A stretch of 64,000 nt of DNA from the NCBI RefSeq assembly GCF_017052585.1, contig NZ_JAFFHZ010000001.1:4774001-4838000 (forward strand), given 5' to 3'. This DNA comes from Paenibacillus apiarius. GTDB lineage: Bacteria > Bacillota > Bacilli > Paenibacillales > Paenibacillaceae. Below, in pieces: positions 9,530 through 18,777 of the stretch. Within the stretch, counting starts at the first letter, position 1, and each line of letters starts with the position of its first letter. A model generated the notes under the pieces. It was given only the letters and a program-made list of their open reading frames with translations, had not been told where the DNA came from and made no database searches. Position numbers and translations under genes: made by a program.

Positions 9530-9712
9530 ATGGCGAAGAACAAACGCGGCAAAGCCTTGTGGAATATGCCATCTCACGGACGAGGGACATGCCCTGTCTG
9601 CAGAAGCACCCGCATCAAGCTGCTCTACACGCGGACGAAAGGAAACGGCACGGCGCTAAAGGTATGCAAAAAGTGCTTCAATGCAGCTCAGGAACGGATT
9701 GACGCATCATAA
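9530..9712 (+). CDS. Small two-CXXC putative zinc-binding protein
   Basis: 60 aa, very basic at the N-terminus (MAKNKRGKALWNMPSHGRG), with CPVC at residues 21-24 and CKKC at 46-49, a zinc-ribbon spacing. An AGGGAGAG site precedes ATG 9530. The basic tail plus ribbon is what small ribosomal or nucleic-acid-binding proteins look like, but I do not recognise a named family. It stands alone, downstream of and divergent from degV. Confidence 0.75.
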   Translation: MAKNKRGKALWNMPSHGRGTCPVCRSTRIKLLYTRTKGNGTALKVCKKCFNAAQERIDAS

Positions 9713-9934
9713 AGTTAAGATGAGCGAAAACGAGTGAAGGCGGACACTGGCCGAATACAAATGGAGATGTTGGAGAGAAGCATCGAAAATTATAGACGAT
9801 GACAACCAAATATGTCATGAAACAACCGGGGAATGTAATAACAGTCCAGTTAAAATCATTGACCTAATTTATTACAATAGAACAAGGAAGTGTACACTCC
9901 ACTAATTCCAAACAACAAAGGAGAAAGATAACTG

Positions 9935-10360
9935 ATGAAAAAGATGATTCTTACCATTTCCGCACTGTGCATGTTGGTTTCGGCCAGTCCGGTATTCGCC
10001 CACAAGGCAAGTGCCGCTCCGCAAAATCAAGCAAGCGCATTTAAGACGCAGTCATCCTATAGCTACGGATTCGAACTAAGCAGAGATGAAAGGGATGAAA
10101 GCGGAACTTTCTATGCAGCCAGCAATAAGGTAAAATTATATGTTACGCAAAAAGGCGACAGAAGCAGCGCCACCGAAGTCAAATATACTTTAGTTCAAGT
10201 AAACGACGACGGTTGGGAAACGTATGGCTCTGTCGTTGTAGATGGCAACACTAGAGACGAGTATGTAAAAACATTTAATGTCGAAAAAAATAATAAGTAT
10301 TATTTCCTGATCACCAACAAGGGGAAGTCGGTACGCGGCAATATTGAAGCAACGCATTAA
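9935..10360 (+). CDS. Small secreted protein of unknown function
   Basis: 141 aa with a clear signal peptide ending near VFAHKASA. The mature region of about 110 aa is predicted beta-rich and polar (LSRDERDESGTFYAAS..., GDRSSATEVKYTLVQVNDDG) and contains no cysteine. AAGGAGAAAG lies eight bases before ATG 9935. No family is recognised; similar small extracellular proteins occur widely in Bacillales. It is monocistronic, with a hairpin terminator 55 bases downstream. Confidence 0.75.
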   Translation: MKKMILTISALCMLVSASPVFAHKASAAPQNQASAFKTQSSYSYGFELSRDERDESGTFYAASNKVKLYVTQKGDRSSATEVKYTLVQVNDDGWETYGSVVVDGNTRDEYVKTFNVEKNNKYYFLITNKGKSVRGNIEATH

Positions 10361-10413
10361 TCCAAAAAAATGACGTCTGTGCCCGACGAGGCCTTGAAAA
10401 AGCCCACTTAAAG

Positions 10414-10460
10414 AAAAAGGTATAGTTCCTCAATTTATGAGGAGGCTGTACCTTTTTTCT
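10414..10460 (+). terminator. Rho-independent terminator after the small secreted protein
   Basis: AAAAAGGTA... at 10414-10422 pairs with ...TACCTTTTT at 10449-10457, with CCTCA/TGAGG continuing the stem. The loop is a few bases and the T-run follows directly. Confidence 0.8.
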
Positions 10461-10973
10461 GTCTGATAAGGTATCAAAATTAGCGGGTGAGTCCGATGAT
10501 TCAAACCAACAAACGATGATCTTAACATAGTCGTTCCGAAGAATAATTTGTTGTGGCAAATTAACGAGCTCTAAAGAGAATAGTGAAACTAAAAAATTAA
10601 TCTGCGGTAGACTGCATCCCTACCGTTCGCAAAAAAGGATTCTCATTCAAAAAATGAATAAGAGTCGTCTTTTTTTGTTGTATTAATCAGATACTCCGAA
10701 TAAATTGCTTCTTTAGTGGACTTAAGTGAGGAGAACCAAGCCATCTTTGCAACGGATAAAATCAAAGATTTTCTGTAAAAGGAGAATAAAGATATATTTT
10801 AGAAAGTGTAGAAATGGAAAAAATATTTTGTCATATAAACAAATTGTGGTTATATTATATATATTGCCCAATAAATAGATAAATTTACCTCGTTGTGTTA
10901 GGCGTTAGGGAGGCTGAATTTTGAAATTGTTTGAGAGGGTACTAGAGTTAATAAAACGTAGGAGCGTAAAACG
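10461..10973. other. AT-rich intergenic stretch without a supported gene
   Basis: About 510 bases with no ORF I would defend. It holds a second, weaker hairpin (about 10631-10677, GGATTCTCATTC against GAATAAGAGTCGTC with A- and T-runs outside). Then comes a very AT-rich tract (10800-10890) that probably contains the promoter of the toxin-like gene starting at 10974. Base composition drops sharply here compared with the GC-rich genes before it, which fits an inserted accessory islet. Confidence 0.6.
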
Positions 10974-11666
10974 ATGAGAAAAAAATCTTTCTTTCAATCT
11001 CTAATTTGCAATACAGCAATGGTTGTTGCATTCCTTGTCTTTTTCTTAACTGCTACGCACACATATGCATTAAATACGCAAGTCGATTTGCAATTTAATC
11101 ATAGTCAGATAGAATTAAGGGACGATTACTCATCACGAACGAATATTTCAGAACACCCAGATTCTCATGGAAATGATAGTATGTTTGTTGTTCCAGCTCT
11201 TCCATGGATAGGTTGGGGAATTGGACAATTAATAGGTTGGTTGACAGCAGGAGCGGCTGTCACAATTGTCACGATTGAATTGGCTGGAGAAACATATGCT
11301 TTTGTAAATGAAATGGCGGAAGCAATCAGCAAAAGTAAAAAAGAAGACAAGCCTAGATTTTATGTAGCCAAATCTCGAAATGGAAACAAAGAACCTTTGC
11401 TTGTCGGAAAACCATTAGGAGAAGGCGAAGCTGAATTATGGTTAAAAGCGAGTATTCATAACGAAGTATGGGCAGTAAGCGATAAGGATGCGAAAGGTCT
11501 TGCTATGAGAGTAGGGCAAGGGAAATTTGTAGGACCTGAGAATCACTGGCTGACAGGATATAACGATACTCGCTATTATTATCATTATCATGGTGGCAGC
11601 AGAGGAGACACAGGCCATATCTTTTACGGAACAAGTAATTTTTTGGGTAAAAATAAAAGATCATAA
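10974..11666 (+). CDS. Putative secreted toxin, resembling the SAR2788 family
   Basis: 230 aa. A signal-peptide-like N-terminus (KSFFQSLICNTAMVVAFLVF...ATHTYA) is followed by a linker, a Gly/Ala/Ile hydrophobic segment (IGWGIGQLIGWLTAGAAVTI, about residues 76-95) and a polar C-terminal domain. That domain has EVWAVSDKDAKGLA and a His-rich end (RYYYHYHGG...GHIFYG), resembling the C-termini of proteins named SAR2788-family putative toxins. The match is from memory of the motif pattern, not a search. TAGGAGCG precedes ATG 10974. The next gene, 94 bases downstream and of similar AT-rich composition, is a plausible immunity gene. No secretion apparatus is adjacent. Confidence 0.55.
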   Translation: MRKKSFFQSLICNTAMVVAFLVFFLTATHTYALNTQVDLQFNHSQIELRDDYSSRTNISEHPDSHGNDSMFVVPALPWIGWGIGQLIGWLTAGAAVTIVTIELAGETYAFVNEMAEAISKSKKEDKPRFYVAKSRNGNKEPLLVGKPLGEGEAELWLKASIHNEVWAVSDKDAKGLAMRVGQGKFVGPENHWLTGYNDTRYYYHYHGGSRGDTGHIFYGTSNFLGKNKRS

Positions 11667-11760
11667 TCTTCGATAGTTCAAGCAAGAATAAAATGCTCTA
11701 GTACCTTCTCAACTAAATTTAATTTAAAGCGATAAGATGAAATTGAAAAGAGGGAGAACA

Positions 11761-12309
11761 TTGAATCTCGACATCAACAAGTTATTCAAAAAATACTTGA
11801 CTTTGGATATTCCAAATCCTTTCACTCTAGAGCAAATCAATAATAGATTTAAAAACTGCTATTTCGCTGAGGAAGTGGATATACACTATTTTTCTGATTT
11901 GGAAAAAGATCCGCATGCCAATTTTGATACAGTTGTAAAAGCTTATATATTCCGAGATGAGCGAGGAATTAAGGAACTTCTTAAGCTTAACCCTGACGAG
12001 TATTTAGAATGTTATCATCCTAATGGAATTAACATCATTCTTAACTCAGAGGATAAGACATATTTGTCAGGGGCTACAGAGCAAGGGATGTCATTCTTGC
12101 TAGGTCTTGAGACAAGTATTTTCTGTGGGATCTCACAAGAAGACATGGCGCTTGGAAATGAGAAGTTCGAAGATTATCTGAAGGCACTATATTTAGCGGG
12201 ATATATTCAATTTGAAGACGACCCACTGATTGAGAGAGCTTATCAGCGTTATCGAGACGGGTACACACTAAAATGGTATGGATTAACTGACGGAGAATCA
12301 ACATTTTAA
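11761..12309 (+). CDS. Unknown protein, possible immunity partner of the upstream toxin-like protein
   Basis: 182 aa from TTG 11761, which has AGGGAG four bases upstream; an ATG at 11737 would add eight residues but has a poor ribosome site. The protein is soluble, acidic (many Asp/Glu) and without signal peptide or membrane segment, and ends ...GLTDGESTF. No family is recognised. Small acidic cytosolic proteins directly after a toxin gene are often immunity proteins. That role is inferred only from position, shared AT-rich composition and charge. Confidence 0.55.
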   Translation: MNLDINKLFKKYLTLDIPNPFTLEQINNRFKNCYFAEEVDIHYFSDLEKDPHANFDTVVKAYIFRDERGIKELLKLNPDEYLECYHPNGINIILNSEDKTYLSGATEQGMSFLLGLETSIFCGISQEDMALGNEKFEDYLKALYLAGYIQFEDDPLIERAYQRYRDGYTLKWYGLTDGESTF

Positions 12310-12611
12310 TGAAATAAAGCATCAAAATAAACTTTAAGTGACTGGGTTTCTCGTCGAGCGCAGTCATTTTCTTGCCTGTTGGATTCTGCACAAGGTCACT
12401 CCACGTTTTTGACAAGAGTGAGTTAGAGATTTAATAGTAATCGGCAAATAATTAAGTGCTAACAAGAAACGATGTCATAAGAATGCCGAAGCCAGCGCTT
12501 CTATTTCTTAAAAATCGTCGGGGCTCTATTAGGGATATCATTATGATAATATTTCCTTTATACTAGTATAAAAATATTAACTATAATGGATATTTATCGG
12601 AGGTTATGGGA

Positions 12612-14030
12612 ATGCGATATGTCAAATATACGTTTTATGGGCTTGGGCTCGCGGTTATATCTCTTCTCATTTATGTGCTGTATGTTGTCGGCGAAGAGCG
12701 GCCGGCCCCCATGCCTCCGGTTGCGGAGCCGGTCAAGATCGATGTGAAGCAGCTGGAGCAAATCGATAGGCAGAAGCAGAAGGTCAAGGAAGATCTGGCG
12801 TTCGTGATGAGCAATATAAAACATGTGCATCCCGCGTCATTCAATGGCCTGCCGGAGCCTGTCCAACGGACCTATGATCAGCTTATCGCGCAAGTGAGCC
12901 AGACGGATCGGCTGCTTACGAATTACGATACGTTTTTGTACGCATTGCGCTTGCTGGCGGAATTGAAGGACGGTAATTCAATTGTCGGATATCCGTTGAT
13001 CTACAATAAGAAAGCGCTTCCAATACGAGTGCGGTGGGTCGGCGACGAGTTGTACGTCGCGGATAGCGCGGACGAGCGAATTCAAGTCAATGACAAGCTG
13101 GTTCGGATCGGAACCGAGTCCATTCCGCACTTGCTGGAAGACGTGAAGAAGCTTGTGGCTGACGTAAATCCTTATTATGTAAAAGCGGTTGCGGAGCGCC
13201 GCGATATGTTTGTGAATGAGGTATACCTGTCCTCTTTTGGAGCGGTGCAGGATGGCGTCGTGGAGGTTGCGGTCGAACGCGGCGGGCAGTCCCATTCCGC
13301 TCCGCTGAAGCTGGGTTATTATTCACTGCATGTCGCGAAGCCGTTGCCGGAGCGCTGGAGCTATCGTTTTGAGCCGAAGGAGAAGCTGGGTATTTTAACG
13401 GTACACGCATTCGTGCTTGATGAGAGTTATATGCAGACGCTGCAATCTTTTTTTACCGAAGTGAAGCGGAAAGGGATTGAGCATGTCGTTATTGATTTGC
13501 GGAGCAATGGCGGCGGAGATTTCCGGGCTGGCAGCATGCTGCTGGAGTATTTGCCGATTGCCGAATACAACGGTTTTGGCGAAACGGTGTTCCATTCGCC
13601 AGAGACAGCTGTCCCGGGAGGGAGCCATCCGCCTGCCGGGAGCACCTCGTTTTCGGAACACAAGATTCAAAATAAGCAGCGCCAAGGGCTGCTGTTCAAG
13701 GGCAAATTGTATGTGTTGACGTCCAAGTATACGATGGGCTACGCCACGTGGATTCCGGCGATTGTTCAGGACAATCGGCTCGGGGCCATCATCGGGGAGC
13801 CGACAGGAGGCAAGCCGAATCATTACGGCGGCATGGCTTCATTTACGATGCCGCATTCGAGGCTTAACTTTCAGTTATCCCACAAGTTGTTCGAACGCCC
13901 AGACTCGGCTCGCAATGGGGAAGACGCTTGTTATCCTGATTGGTCCGTACCCGATCAGATAGATGATTGGGCAGCCGGCAAGGATACGCAGGTGGAGTTC
14001 GTCAAGTCGTTGATTCGGAAACGGGCTTGA
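12612..14030 (+). CDS. Membrane-anchored S41-like (C-terminal processing protease-fold) protein, possibly inactive
   Basis: 472 aa. One N-terminal membrane segment (about 8-25) is followed by a helical region and a core with the S41 signature VVIDLRSNGGGDFRAGSMLL (about 290-310). A later stretch reads YVLTSKYTMGYATWIPAI. In S41 enzymes this position normally carries the catalytic serine in TFSSA or similar; here the aligned residues are TMGYA, so the serine appears missing. ATG 12612 was chosen over 12606 because CGGAGGT at 12598-12604 gives a normal spacing. The IGEPTGGKPNHYGG loop is also S41-like. It stands alone between the toxin-like islet and argS. Confidence 0.75.
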   Translation: MRYVKYTFYGLGLAVISLLIYVLYVVGEERPAPMPPVAEPVKIDVKQLEQIDRQKQKVKEDLAFVMSNIKHVHPASFNGLPEPVQRTYDQLIAQVSQTDRLLTNYDTFLYALRLLAELKDGNSIVGYPLIYNKKALPIRVRWVGDELYVADSADERIQVNDKLVRIGTESIPHLLEDVKKLVADVNPYYVKAVAERRDMFVNEVYLSSFGAVQDGVVEVAVERGGQSHSAPLKLGYYSLHVAKPLPERWSYRFEPKEKLGILTVHAFVLDESYMQTLQSFFTEVKRKGIEHVVIDLRSNGGGDFRAGSMLLEYLPIAEYNGFGETVFHSPETAVPGGSHPPAGSTSFSEHKIQNKQRQGLLFKGKLYVLTSKYTMGYATWIPAIVQDNRLGAIIGEPTGGKPNHYGGMASFTMPHSRLNFQLSHKLFERPDSARNGEDACYPDWSVPDQIDDWAAGKDTQVEFVKSLIRKRA

Positions 14031-14039
14031 AACGGACGG

Positions 14040-14069
14040 TTGATTTTTGCAGGCGACTAAGGATATAAT
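14040..14069 (+). promoter_or_regulatory. Sigma-A-type promoter of the argS leader
   Basis: TTGATT (14040-14045), an 18-base gap and TATAAT (14064-14069) lie just upstream of the T-box leader. Transcription would begin near 14077, giving a leader of roughly 320 bases before argS. Confidence 0.65.
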
Positions 14070-14099
14070 GTGTAAAAATCAAATTGCACAATGACGATG

Positions 14100-14372
14100 A
14101 ACGGGAGAGTACTCAGCATAAAGCCGTGAAGCAGCGAGCCGGGATGGTGGAAGCCGGCACGGTGTGCGGAGGAAGCGGACCCGGGAGTTGATTGCTTGAA
14201 CTCGTTCCGATTGCGGGATGGAAGTAGGGGAATCCGGCACAGCCGTTACGAACAGGAAGTGGATTTCGAATCATTGCGTGCTGCATGCAGCGAATGTGCG
14301 GATCGAATTCAATTAGAGTGGTACCACGGAAAGGTTCAGCCTCCGTCTCTTGCAGACGGGGGCTTTTTGCAT
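14100..14372 (+). promoter_or_regulatory. T-box leader controlling argS
   Basis: The stretch has the T-box order: GAGAGTA near 14104, a stem I distal region reading GGGATGGTGGAAGCCGGC (about 14139-14156), and the anticodon-independent T-box AGAGTGGTACCACGG at 14315-14329, which pairs with the uncharged tRNA acceptor end. A terminator follows, with CCGTCT pairing with AGACGG and then GGGGGCTTTTTG (about 14342-14369). Uncharged tRNA-Arg would stabilise the antiterminator and raise argS transcription. I could not assign the specifier codon with confidence. Confidence 0.92.
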
Positions 14373-14397
14373 TTTCAAGCACATTGGAGGGTTATGT

Positions 14398-16125
14398 ATG
14401 TTGAAAGATTTTGCGGCAAAGGCGCTAGCGCCGATGCTGAACATGCCGCAGGCAGACATCATCAAATCGCTAGAGGAGCCGCCCAAAGCGGAAATGGGCG
14501 ATCTCGCGTTTCCCTGCTTCCCTGTGGCGAAAGCGTGGAAGCGCGCCCCGCAGCAAATTGCCGCGGACGTTGTCAAGCTCGTAAATGAGCAGCATGGCGA
14601 AGAAGGCATCCGCGCAGAAGCGGCGGGTGGCTATGTAAATCTGTTTTTCGATCCGGCCATGCTGTCGGCAGCCTTGCTCCATAGCATGCTGCAGCCTGCC
14701 TATGGGCAGCCTGCGCTCGGTCACGGGAAGCGGATCGTTATCGATATGTCATCGCCGAATATTGCGAAGCCGTTCGGGATCGGCCATTTGCGTTCGACGA
14801 TGATTGGCAATGCGCTGATGAACCTGTACCGTACCGCCGGTTACGAGGTAATGAACGTCAACCACCTGGGGGATTGGGGAACGCAGTTCGGCAAGCTGAT
14901 AGCGGCCTACAAGCATTGGGGCAATGATGAGTTGCTCCAGCAGCAGCCGATTGAGGAGAGCTTGAAGCTGTACGTGCAGTTCCACGAAGAAGCAGAGTGT
15001 CAGCCGGAGCTCGAGGACGAGGCGAGAGAGTGGTTCCGCAAGCTGGAGGACGGCGATGAAGAGACGGTGCGCCTGTGGACTTATTTTGTGGACATCAGCA
15101 TGAAGGAGTTCGAACGCGTCTATGAAAGACTTGGCGTCGGATTTGATTATGTATTGGGCGAAAGCTTCTATAACGACAAGATGGATGCGGTCGTGGAGCA
15201 ACTGCAGCAGAAAGGACTGCTGGAGGAAAGCGACGGCGCGCTGGTCGTCCGCTTGGACGAGGAAGGGATGCCGCCATGTCTTATCCTGAAATCGAACGGC
15301 ACGACGATTTATCCGACTCGCGATCTCGCTACCGCGATATACCGCAAGGAAGTGATGAAGGCGGATAAGCTTTTATATGTCGTCGGTGCGGAGCAGCGTT
15401 TGCATTTCCAGCAGGTATTCACCGTCCTTAAAAAAATGGGCTATGAGTGGGCCGGCGATTGCGAGCATGTGGCGTTCGGCCTCATGACGGTGGACGGCAA
15501 AAAGATGTCGACCCGCCGGGGCAAGGTGGTCTTCCTGAATGAAGTGTTGGATGAAGCGGCGGGGAAAGCGAAAGCGATTGTGGAAGAGAAAAGCCCGTCG
15601 CTGCATGATAAAGAACAGATTGCGGAAGCGATTGGGGCAGGTTCCGTTGTCTTCGGCGACTTGAAGAACAGCCGCACGCTCTCCGTTGATTTCAGTCTGG
15701 ATGAGGCATTGCGCTTCGAAGGAGAGACCGGGCCCTATTTGCAATATACTTATGCAAGAACGGCGCGCCTGCTGGAGAAAGGCTTGGAAACGATGGGGGC
15801 ATCCGGCTTGGAGCAATACGCGGCGGAGCAGGCGAAGGCTGCCGCAAATCCGTATGTGGCCGGGAAGGAAGCTTGGGCCTGCACCAAAACGTTGAGCCAA
15901 TACGAGCAGATTATCGTGTCAGCCATCGCATCCAACGAGCCGTCAATTCTCGCCAGATATTTGCTTGATGTCGCCAAGCAGTTCAACCGCTTCTACAATC
16001 ATGAAGCGATTCTCGTAGAGAACGAGGCGGAGAAGTCGACCAAGCTTGTGCTCGTCGCAGCCGCATCGCGCATTTTGCAGCACGGACTTCATTTGCTCGG
16101 CATGAAGACGCCGCAGCGGGTATAG
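14398..16125 (+). CDS. argS: Arginyl-tRNA synthetase
   Basis: 575 aa class I synthetase charging tRNA-Arg. It has the Arg-specific N-terminal domain (residues 1-100), the HIGH-type motif GIGH at 127-130 within SSPNIAKPFGIGHLRST, and the KMSKS-type loop KKMSTRRGK. The C-terminal tRNA-binding DALR-type helical domain ends in HGLHLLGMKTPQRV. TTGGAGGG sits seven bases before ATG 14398. It is preceded by a T-box leader and followed by a GC-rich inverted repeat, so it is probably transcribed alone. Length is normal for bacterial ArgRS. Confidence 0.97.
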   Translation: MLKDFAAKALAPMLNMPQADIIKSLEEPPKAEMGDLAFPCFPVAKAWKRAPQQIAADVVKLVNEQHGEEGIRAEAAGGYVNLFFDPAMLSAALLHSMLQPAYGQPALGHGKRIVIDMSSPNIAKPFGIGHLRSTMIGNALMNLYRTAGYEVMNVNHLGDWGTQFGKLIAAYKHWGNDELLQQQPIEESLKLYVQFHEEAECQPELEDEAREWFRKLEDGDEETVRLWTYFVDISMKEFERVYERLGVGFDYVLGESFYNDKMDAVVEQLQQKGLLEESDGALVVRLDEEGMPPCLILKSNGTTIYPTRDLATAIYRKEVMKADKLLYVVGAEQRLHFQQVFTVLKKMGYEWAGDCEHVAFGLMTVDGKKMSTRRGKVVFLNEVLDEAAGKAKAIVEEKSPSLHDKEQIAEAIGAGSVVFGDLKNSRTLSVDFSLDEALRFEGETGPYLQYTYARTARLLEKGLETMGASGLEQYAAEQAKAAANPYVAGKEAWACTKTLSQYEQIIVSAIASNEPSILARYLLDVAKQFNRFYNHEAILVENEAEKSTKLVLVAAASRILQHGLHLLGMKTPQRV

Positions 16126-16139
16126 CGAGCAACGAGGAC

Positions 16140-16172
16140 GGGCGGTTGCCGCAACATCTCCGGCAACCGCCC
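16140..16172. terminator. Strong GC hairpin after argS
   Basis: GGGCGGTTGCCG (16140-16151) pairs perfectly with CGGCAACCGCCC (16161-16172) over a nine-base loop. There is no T-run on either side, so it may be a factor-assisted or bidirectional terminator between argS and the convergent gene. Confidence 0.65.
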
Positions 16173-16188
16173 GCACCGCTTATTGCTT

Positions 16189-16518
16189 CTATACCCGATT
16201 CGTGTACGATGCCGTCGTGTATTGCGGCTGCGCGTATGCGACATTGGCCGATGCTTGAATCGAATGCTCCAGCTCGCGGCACACTTGTGTAATTTGCTGC
16301 ATTTGCTGCATGGCCACTTGATGTCCTTGCAGAGCAGATTGGATGATTTGCGTTGCTTGGCGTTCGCGCTGAGCCAGATCTTCGAGACGCGACACGTTTT
16401 GCTGCTCCTGCTGCAGCAGCTGCTGATACATTTGGGATGCGCGCTGTGTTTGCTGCATCATTTGTTGGACGATTTGTTCGCACTGATGAAGCTGCGAAGA
16501 CATTTGTTGATTGTACAT
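16189..16518 (-). CDS. Glutamine-rich, coiled-coil-like small protein
   Basis: 109 aa with very many Gln residues (QQMMQQTQRASQMYQQLLQQ and similar) and heptad-like spacing of hydrophobics, so a long coiled coil is likely through about residue 90. A Tyr/Thr/Ala-rich tail follows. There is no signal peptide or membrane segment. AAAAGGTGG precedes the ATG at 16518. I do not recognise a family; related Q-rich proteins in Paenibacillaceae are sometimes linked to spores, which is only a guess. It is convergent with argS and lies just downstream of the kinase gene on the same strand. Confidence 0.7.
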   Translation of the reverse strand: MYNQQMSSQLHQCEQIVQQMMQQTQRASQMYQQLLQQEQQNVSRLEDLAQRERQATQIIQSALQGHQVAMQQMQQITQVCRELEHSIQASANVAYAQPQYTTASYTNRV

Positions 16519-16594
16519 GCTGAATCCACCTTTTCTTATATGTTCATATTCCCTGCTTTATTGTGAACTGGAATCTCCTGTTTATGCGTGGGAA

Positions 16595-18004
16595 TTATTG
16601 GTGTTTTTTGGTGGGTTCATATTGCGCCAGCATGACCGAGAAAACCGTGCCCTGGCCGGGCTCGCTCCGCACATCGATGCGGCCGTGGTGAAGTTCGACC
16701 AGCTTGGAAACGATAGCGAGCCCAAGTCCGGTTCCGCCATAATCGCGCGAACGGGATTTCTCCACTCGATATAATCGCTCAAAGAGAAAAGGGAGTTCTG
16801 CTTCCGGGATGCCGATGCCCGTATCTTGGACGCGTACTGCAAACTGCTCTTTCAACGGGACAATGCTCACCTGAATGGAGCCTGCTTGCGTGTAGCGGAT
16901 GGCATTGTCGAGCAGGTTGAGCCAGATTTGCTCCAGTCTCATTCCGTCCCCCCATACGATTGCCTCCCGCAGTTCGGCATGAAATTGCAATTCAAGCCCT
17001 TTTTGCGCGGCCGCGCGTTCGACTTTGGCCACGGCGCTTGCAACGAGCGGGATGAGATCGACCGCTTCCGGGATCAGCTCCATGCGCCCTTCTTCCATCT
17101 TGGATAAGTCGAACAGATCGTTGATTAACCGATTCAGCCGCACCGCTTCCGCCGAGATGATCTGCAAGTAGGCGTTCTTCTCTTCCTCCGATTCATACAT
17201 TTCCTCCGAAATGACCTTCGCATAGCCCTCTAAATAAGTGATCGGCGTCTTCAGCTCATGCGAAATGTTGGCGAAAAATTCATTGCGCGATTCGCGCAGC
17301 CGCTGCAAATCACGGGCCAAATCGTTAATGGCATGGGCAAGGGAGCCGATTTCGTCTTGGGACGTAACCGGGACTCTCGTTCCCAATTGTCCGACCGCAA
17401 TCTGCCGGGTCGCCTGAACCATATGCCGCAGCGGCTTGGACATGCGACGAGACAGGACGAGCGAGAAGCCCAGCGCAATCAGGACGCCGATAACGCCAGA
17501 GATGGCAATCATTTGCCGCACTTGGGCGACAAAGCTGCGCACACTGTCCAATGACGATGTAATAATGACGCCGCCCATAAATTGCCCGTTACTCATAAAG
17601 GCTCGCCCCGACACGATGCACGGTTCTTGATCAGGCGATTCAAATTCCTTATCGATAACCTGCCCTGCCTTGAGCCGATTCCATTCTTCCGTCGTCAGCA
17701 GCGTGTTCATGTTCCGGGAATGGCGATTCGAGCTGTCCGTGGCGTTGCCGTTCCGATCGAAGATATGGATGCCGACTTTTGAAAATTCCGCCATCGTAGA
17801 GACCGCATCCGAGGTCAAGCCGTGCTGCGCTTCGGCCATTTTAACAAAATGAGCAGACAGCTCCATCACTTCTAGATGGGCCTTCTGATAATAGAACGAA
17901 GTGAAGATCCGATCCGTTACGATACCGAGCGGAATGAGCACGACGAGGAACAGCGACATCATGGAAGCGCCAATCTTGATGTCGACGCGATTCCAGTTCA
18001 TCAT
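16595..18004 (-). CDS. HAMP-domain sensor histidine kinase
   Basis: 469 aa membrane kinase. TM1 about residues 12-32, an extracellular sensor (about 33-163), TM2 about 165-185, HAMP (186-238), then HisKA with the phosphoacceptor His249 in ISHELKTP. The ATPase domain has LLDNAIRYT (N box), DTGIGIP (G1) and GTGLGLAI (G2). The start overlaps the end of the response-regulator gene (ATGATGA), showing translational coupling. The extracellular stretch has DRNGNATDSSNRH, with no recognised ligand motif. A PhoR/ResE-like subgroup fits, but the signal is unknown. Confidence 0.93.
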   Translation of the reverse strand: MMNWNRVDIKIGASMMSLFLVVLIPLGIVTDRIFTSFYYQKAHLEVMELSAHFVKMAEAQHGLTSDAVSTMAEFSKVGIHIFDRNGNATDSSNRHSRNMNTLLTTEEWNRLKAGQVIDKEFESPDQEPCIVSGRAFMSNGQFMGGVIITSSLDSVRSFVAQVRQMIAISGVIGVLIALGFSLVLSRRMSKPLRHMVQATRQIAVGQLGTRVPVTSQDEIGSLAHAINDLARDLQRLRESRNEFFANISHELKTPITYLEGYAKVISEEMYESEEEKNAYLQIISAEAVRLNRLINDLFDLSKMEEGRMELIPEAVDLIPLVASAVAKVERAAAQKGLELQFHAELREAIVWGDGMRLEQIWLNLLDNAIRYTQAGSIQVSIVPLKEQFAVRVQDTGIGIPEAELPFLFERLYRVEKSRSRDYGGTGLGLAIVSKLVELHHGRIDVRSEPGQGTVFSVMLAQYEPTKKHQ

Positions 18005-18705
18005 GATGTTCCTTTCTGATTGAACTTATAACCGACGCCCCATACCGTTTGAATCGGGTCGTAGCTTAATTGCGCTCTATGAACTTTATCCCGAATGTTT
18101 TTCACATGATTATCGACCGATCGGATATCGCCTTCATAATCATAATCCCACAGTTGTTCGACGATCCGATCGCGGGAATACACACGCTGCGCATTGGCAG
18201 CCAACAGCAGCAGCAGCTCGAATTCCTTCGGCGTGAAATCGACGGCTTGTCCATTGATGCGAATCTCCCGGCTGTCCGGATAGATATCCATCCCGGGAAC
18301 ATGAATGGCCGGGGCCGCTGACGCGCCGGCAAGGCTCGCCTGCGCCCTGCGCAGCAATGCGCCGACTCTCGCCACGAGCTCCTCCCCATCAAACGGCTTG
18401 ACGACGTAGTCATCGGCCCCCATATTGAGCCCTTGCACTTTATCCTTCGTGTCCGTCCGTGCCGTAAGCATAAGGATCGGAATGGGCCAGCGTTCGCGAA
18501 TCCGTTCACAGACACTCCATCCGTCCATGCCCGGCATCATGATATCCAAAATGACGAGATCCGCCGCTTCTTTTTCCATAATCTCCAACGCTTGTATGCC
18601 ATTATCGGTTTCAATGACGTCATAACCATGCTTTTTCAAATAAATTCGAATCAAGTTACGCATATTTCGCTCGTCATCGACGACGAGAATCCGTGTGCCT
18701 TTCAT
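18001..18705 (-). CDS. OmpR-family response regulator
   Basis: 234 aa. The receiver domain has the acidic pair Asp10-Asp11, phosphoacceptor Asp54 in VILDIMMPGMDG, and the conserved Lys in DDYVVKPFDGEEL. The C-terminal winged helix (about 135-230) has FTPKEFELLLLLAAN and the DNA-contact region RSVDNHVKNIRDKV. It is the partner of the HAMP kinase that starts within its stop codon. A truncated multicopper oxidase gene lies divergently upstream, so a role in copper or envelope stress is possible but weakly supported. Confidence 0.95.
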   Translation of the reverse strand: MKGTRILVVDDERNMRNLIRIYLKKHGYDVIETDNGIQALEIMEKEAADLVILDIMMPGMDGWSVCERIRERWPIPILMLTARTDTKDKVQGLNMGADDYVVKPFDGEELVARVGALLRRAQASLAGASAAPAIHVPGMDIYPDSREIRINGQAVDFTPKEFELLLLLAANAQRVYSRDRIVEQLWDYDYEGDIRSVDNHVKNIRDKVHRAQLSYDPIQTVWGVGYKFNQKGTS

Positions 18706-18777
18706 AGCAACCTCCTTATCCGCTCCTCCTTATTGTAACGCAAAAGGTTGTATAAATTGTGTATTGCTCAACAGGTA

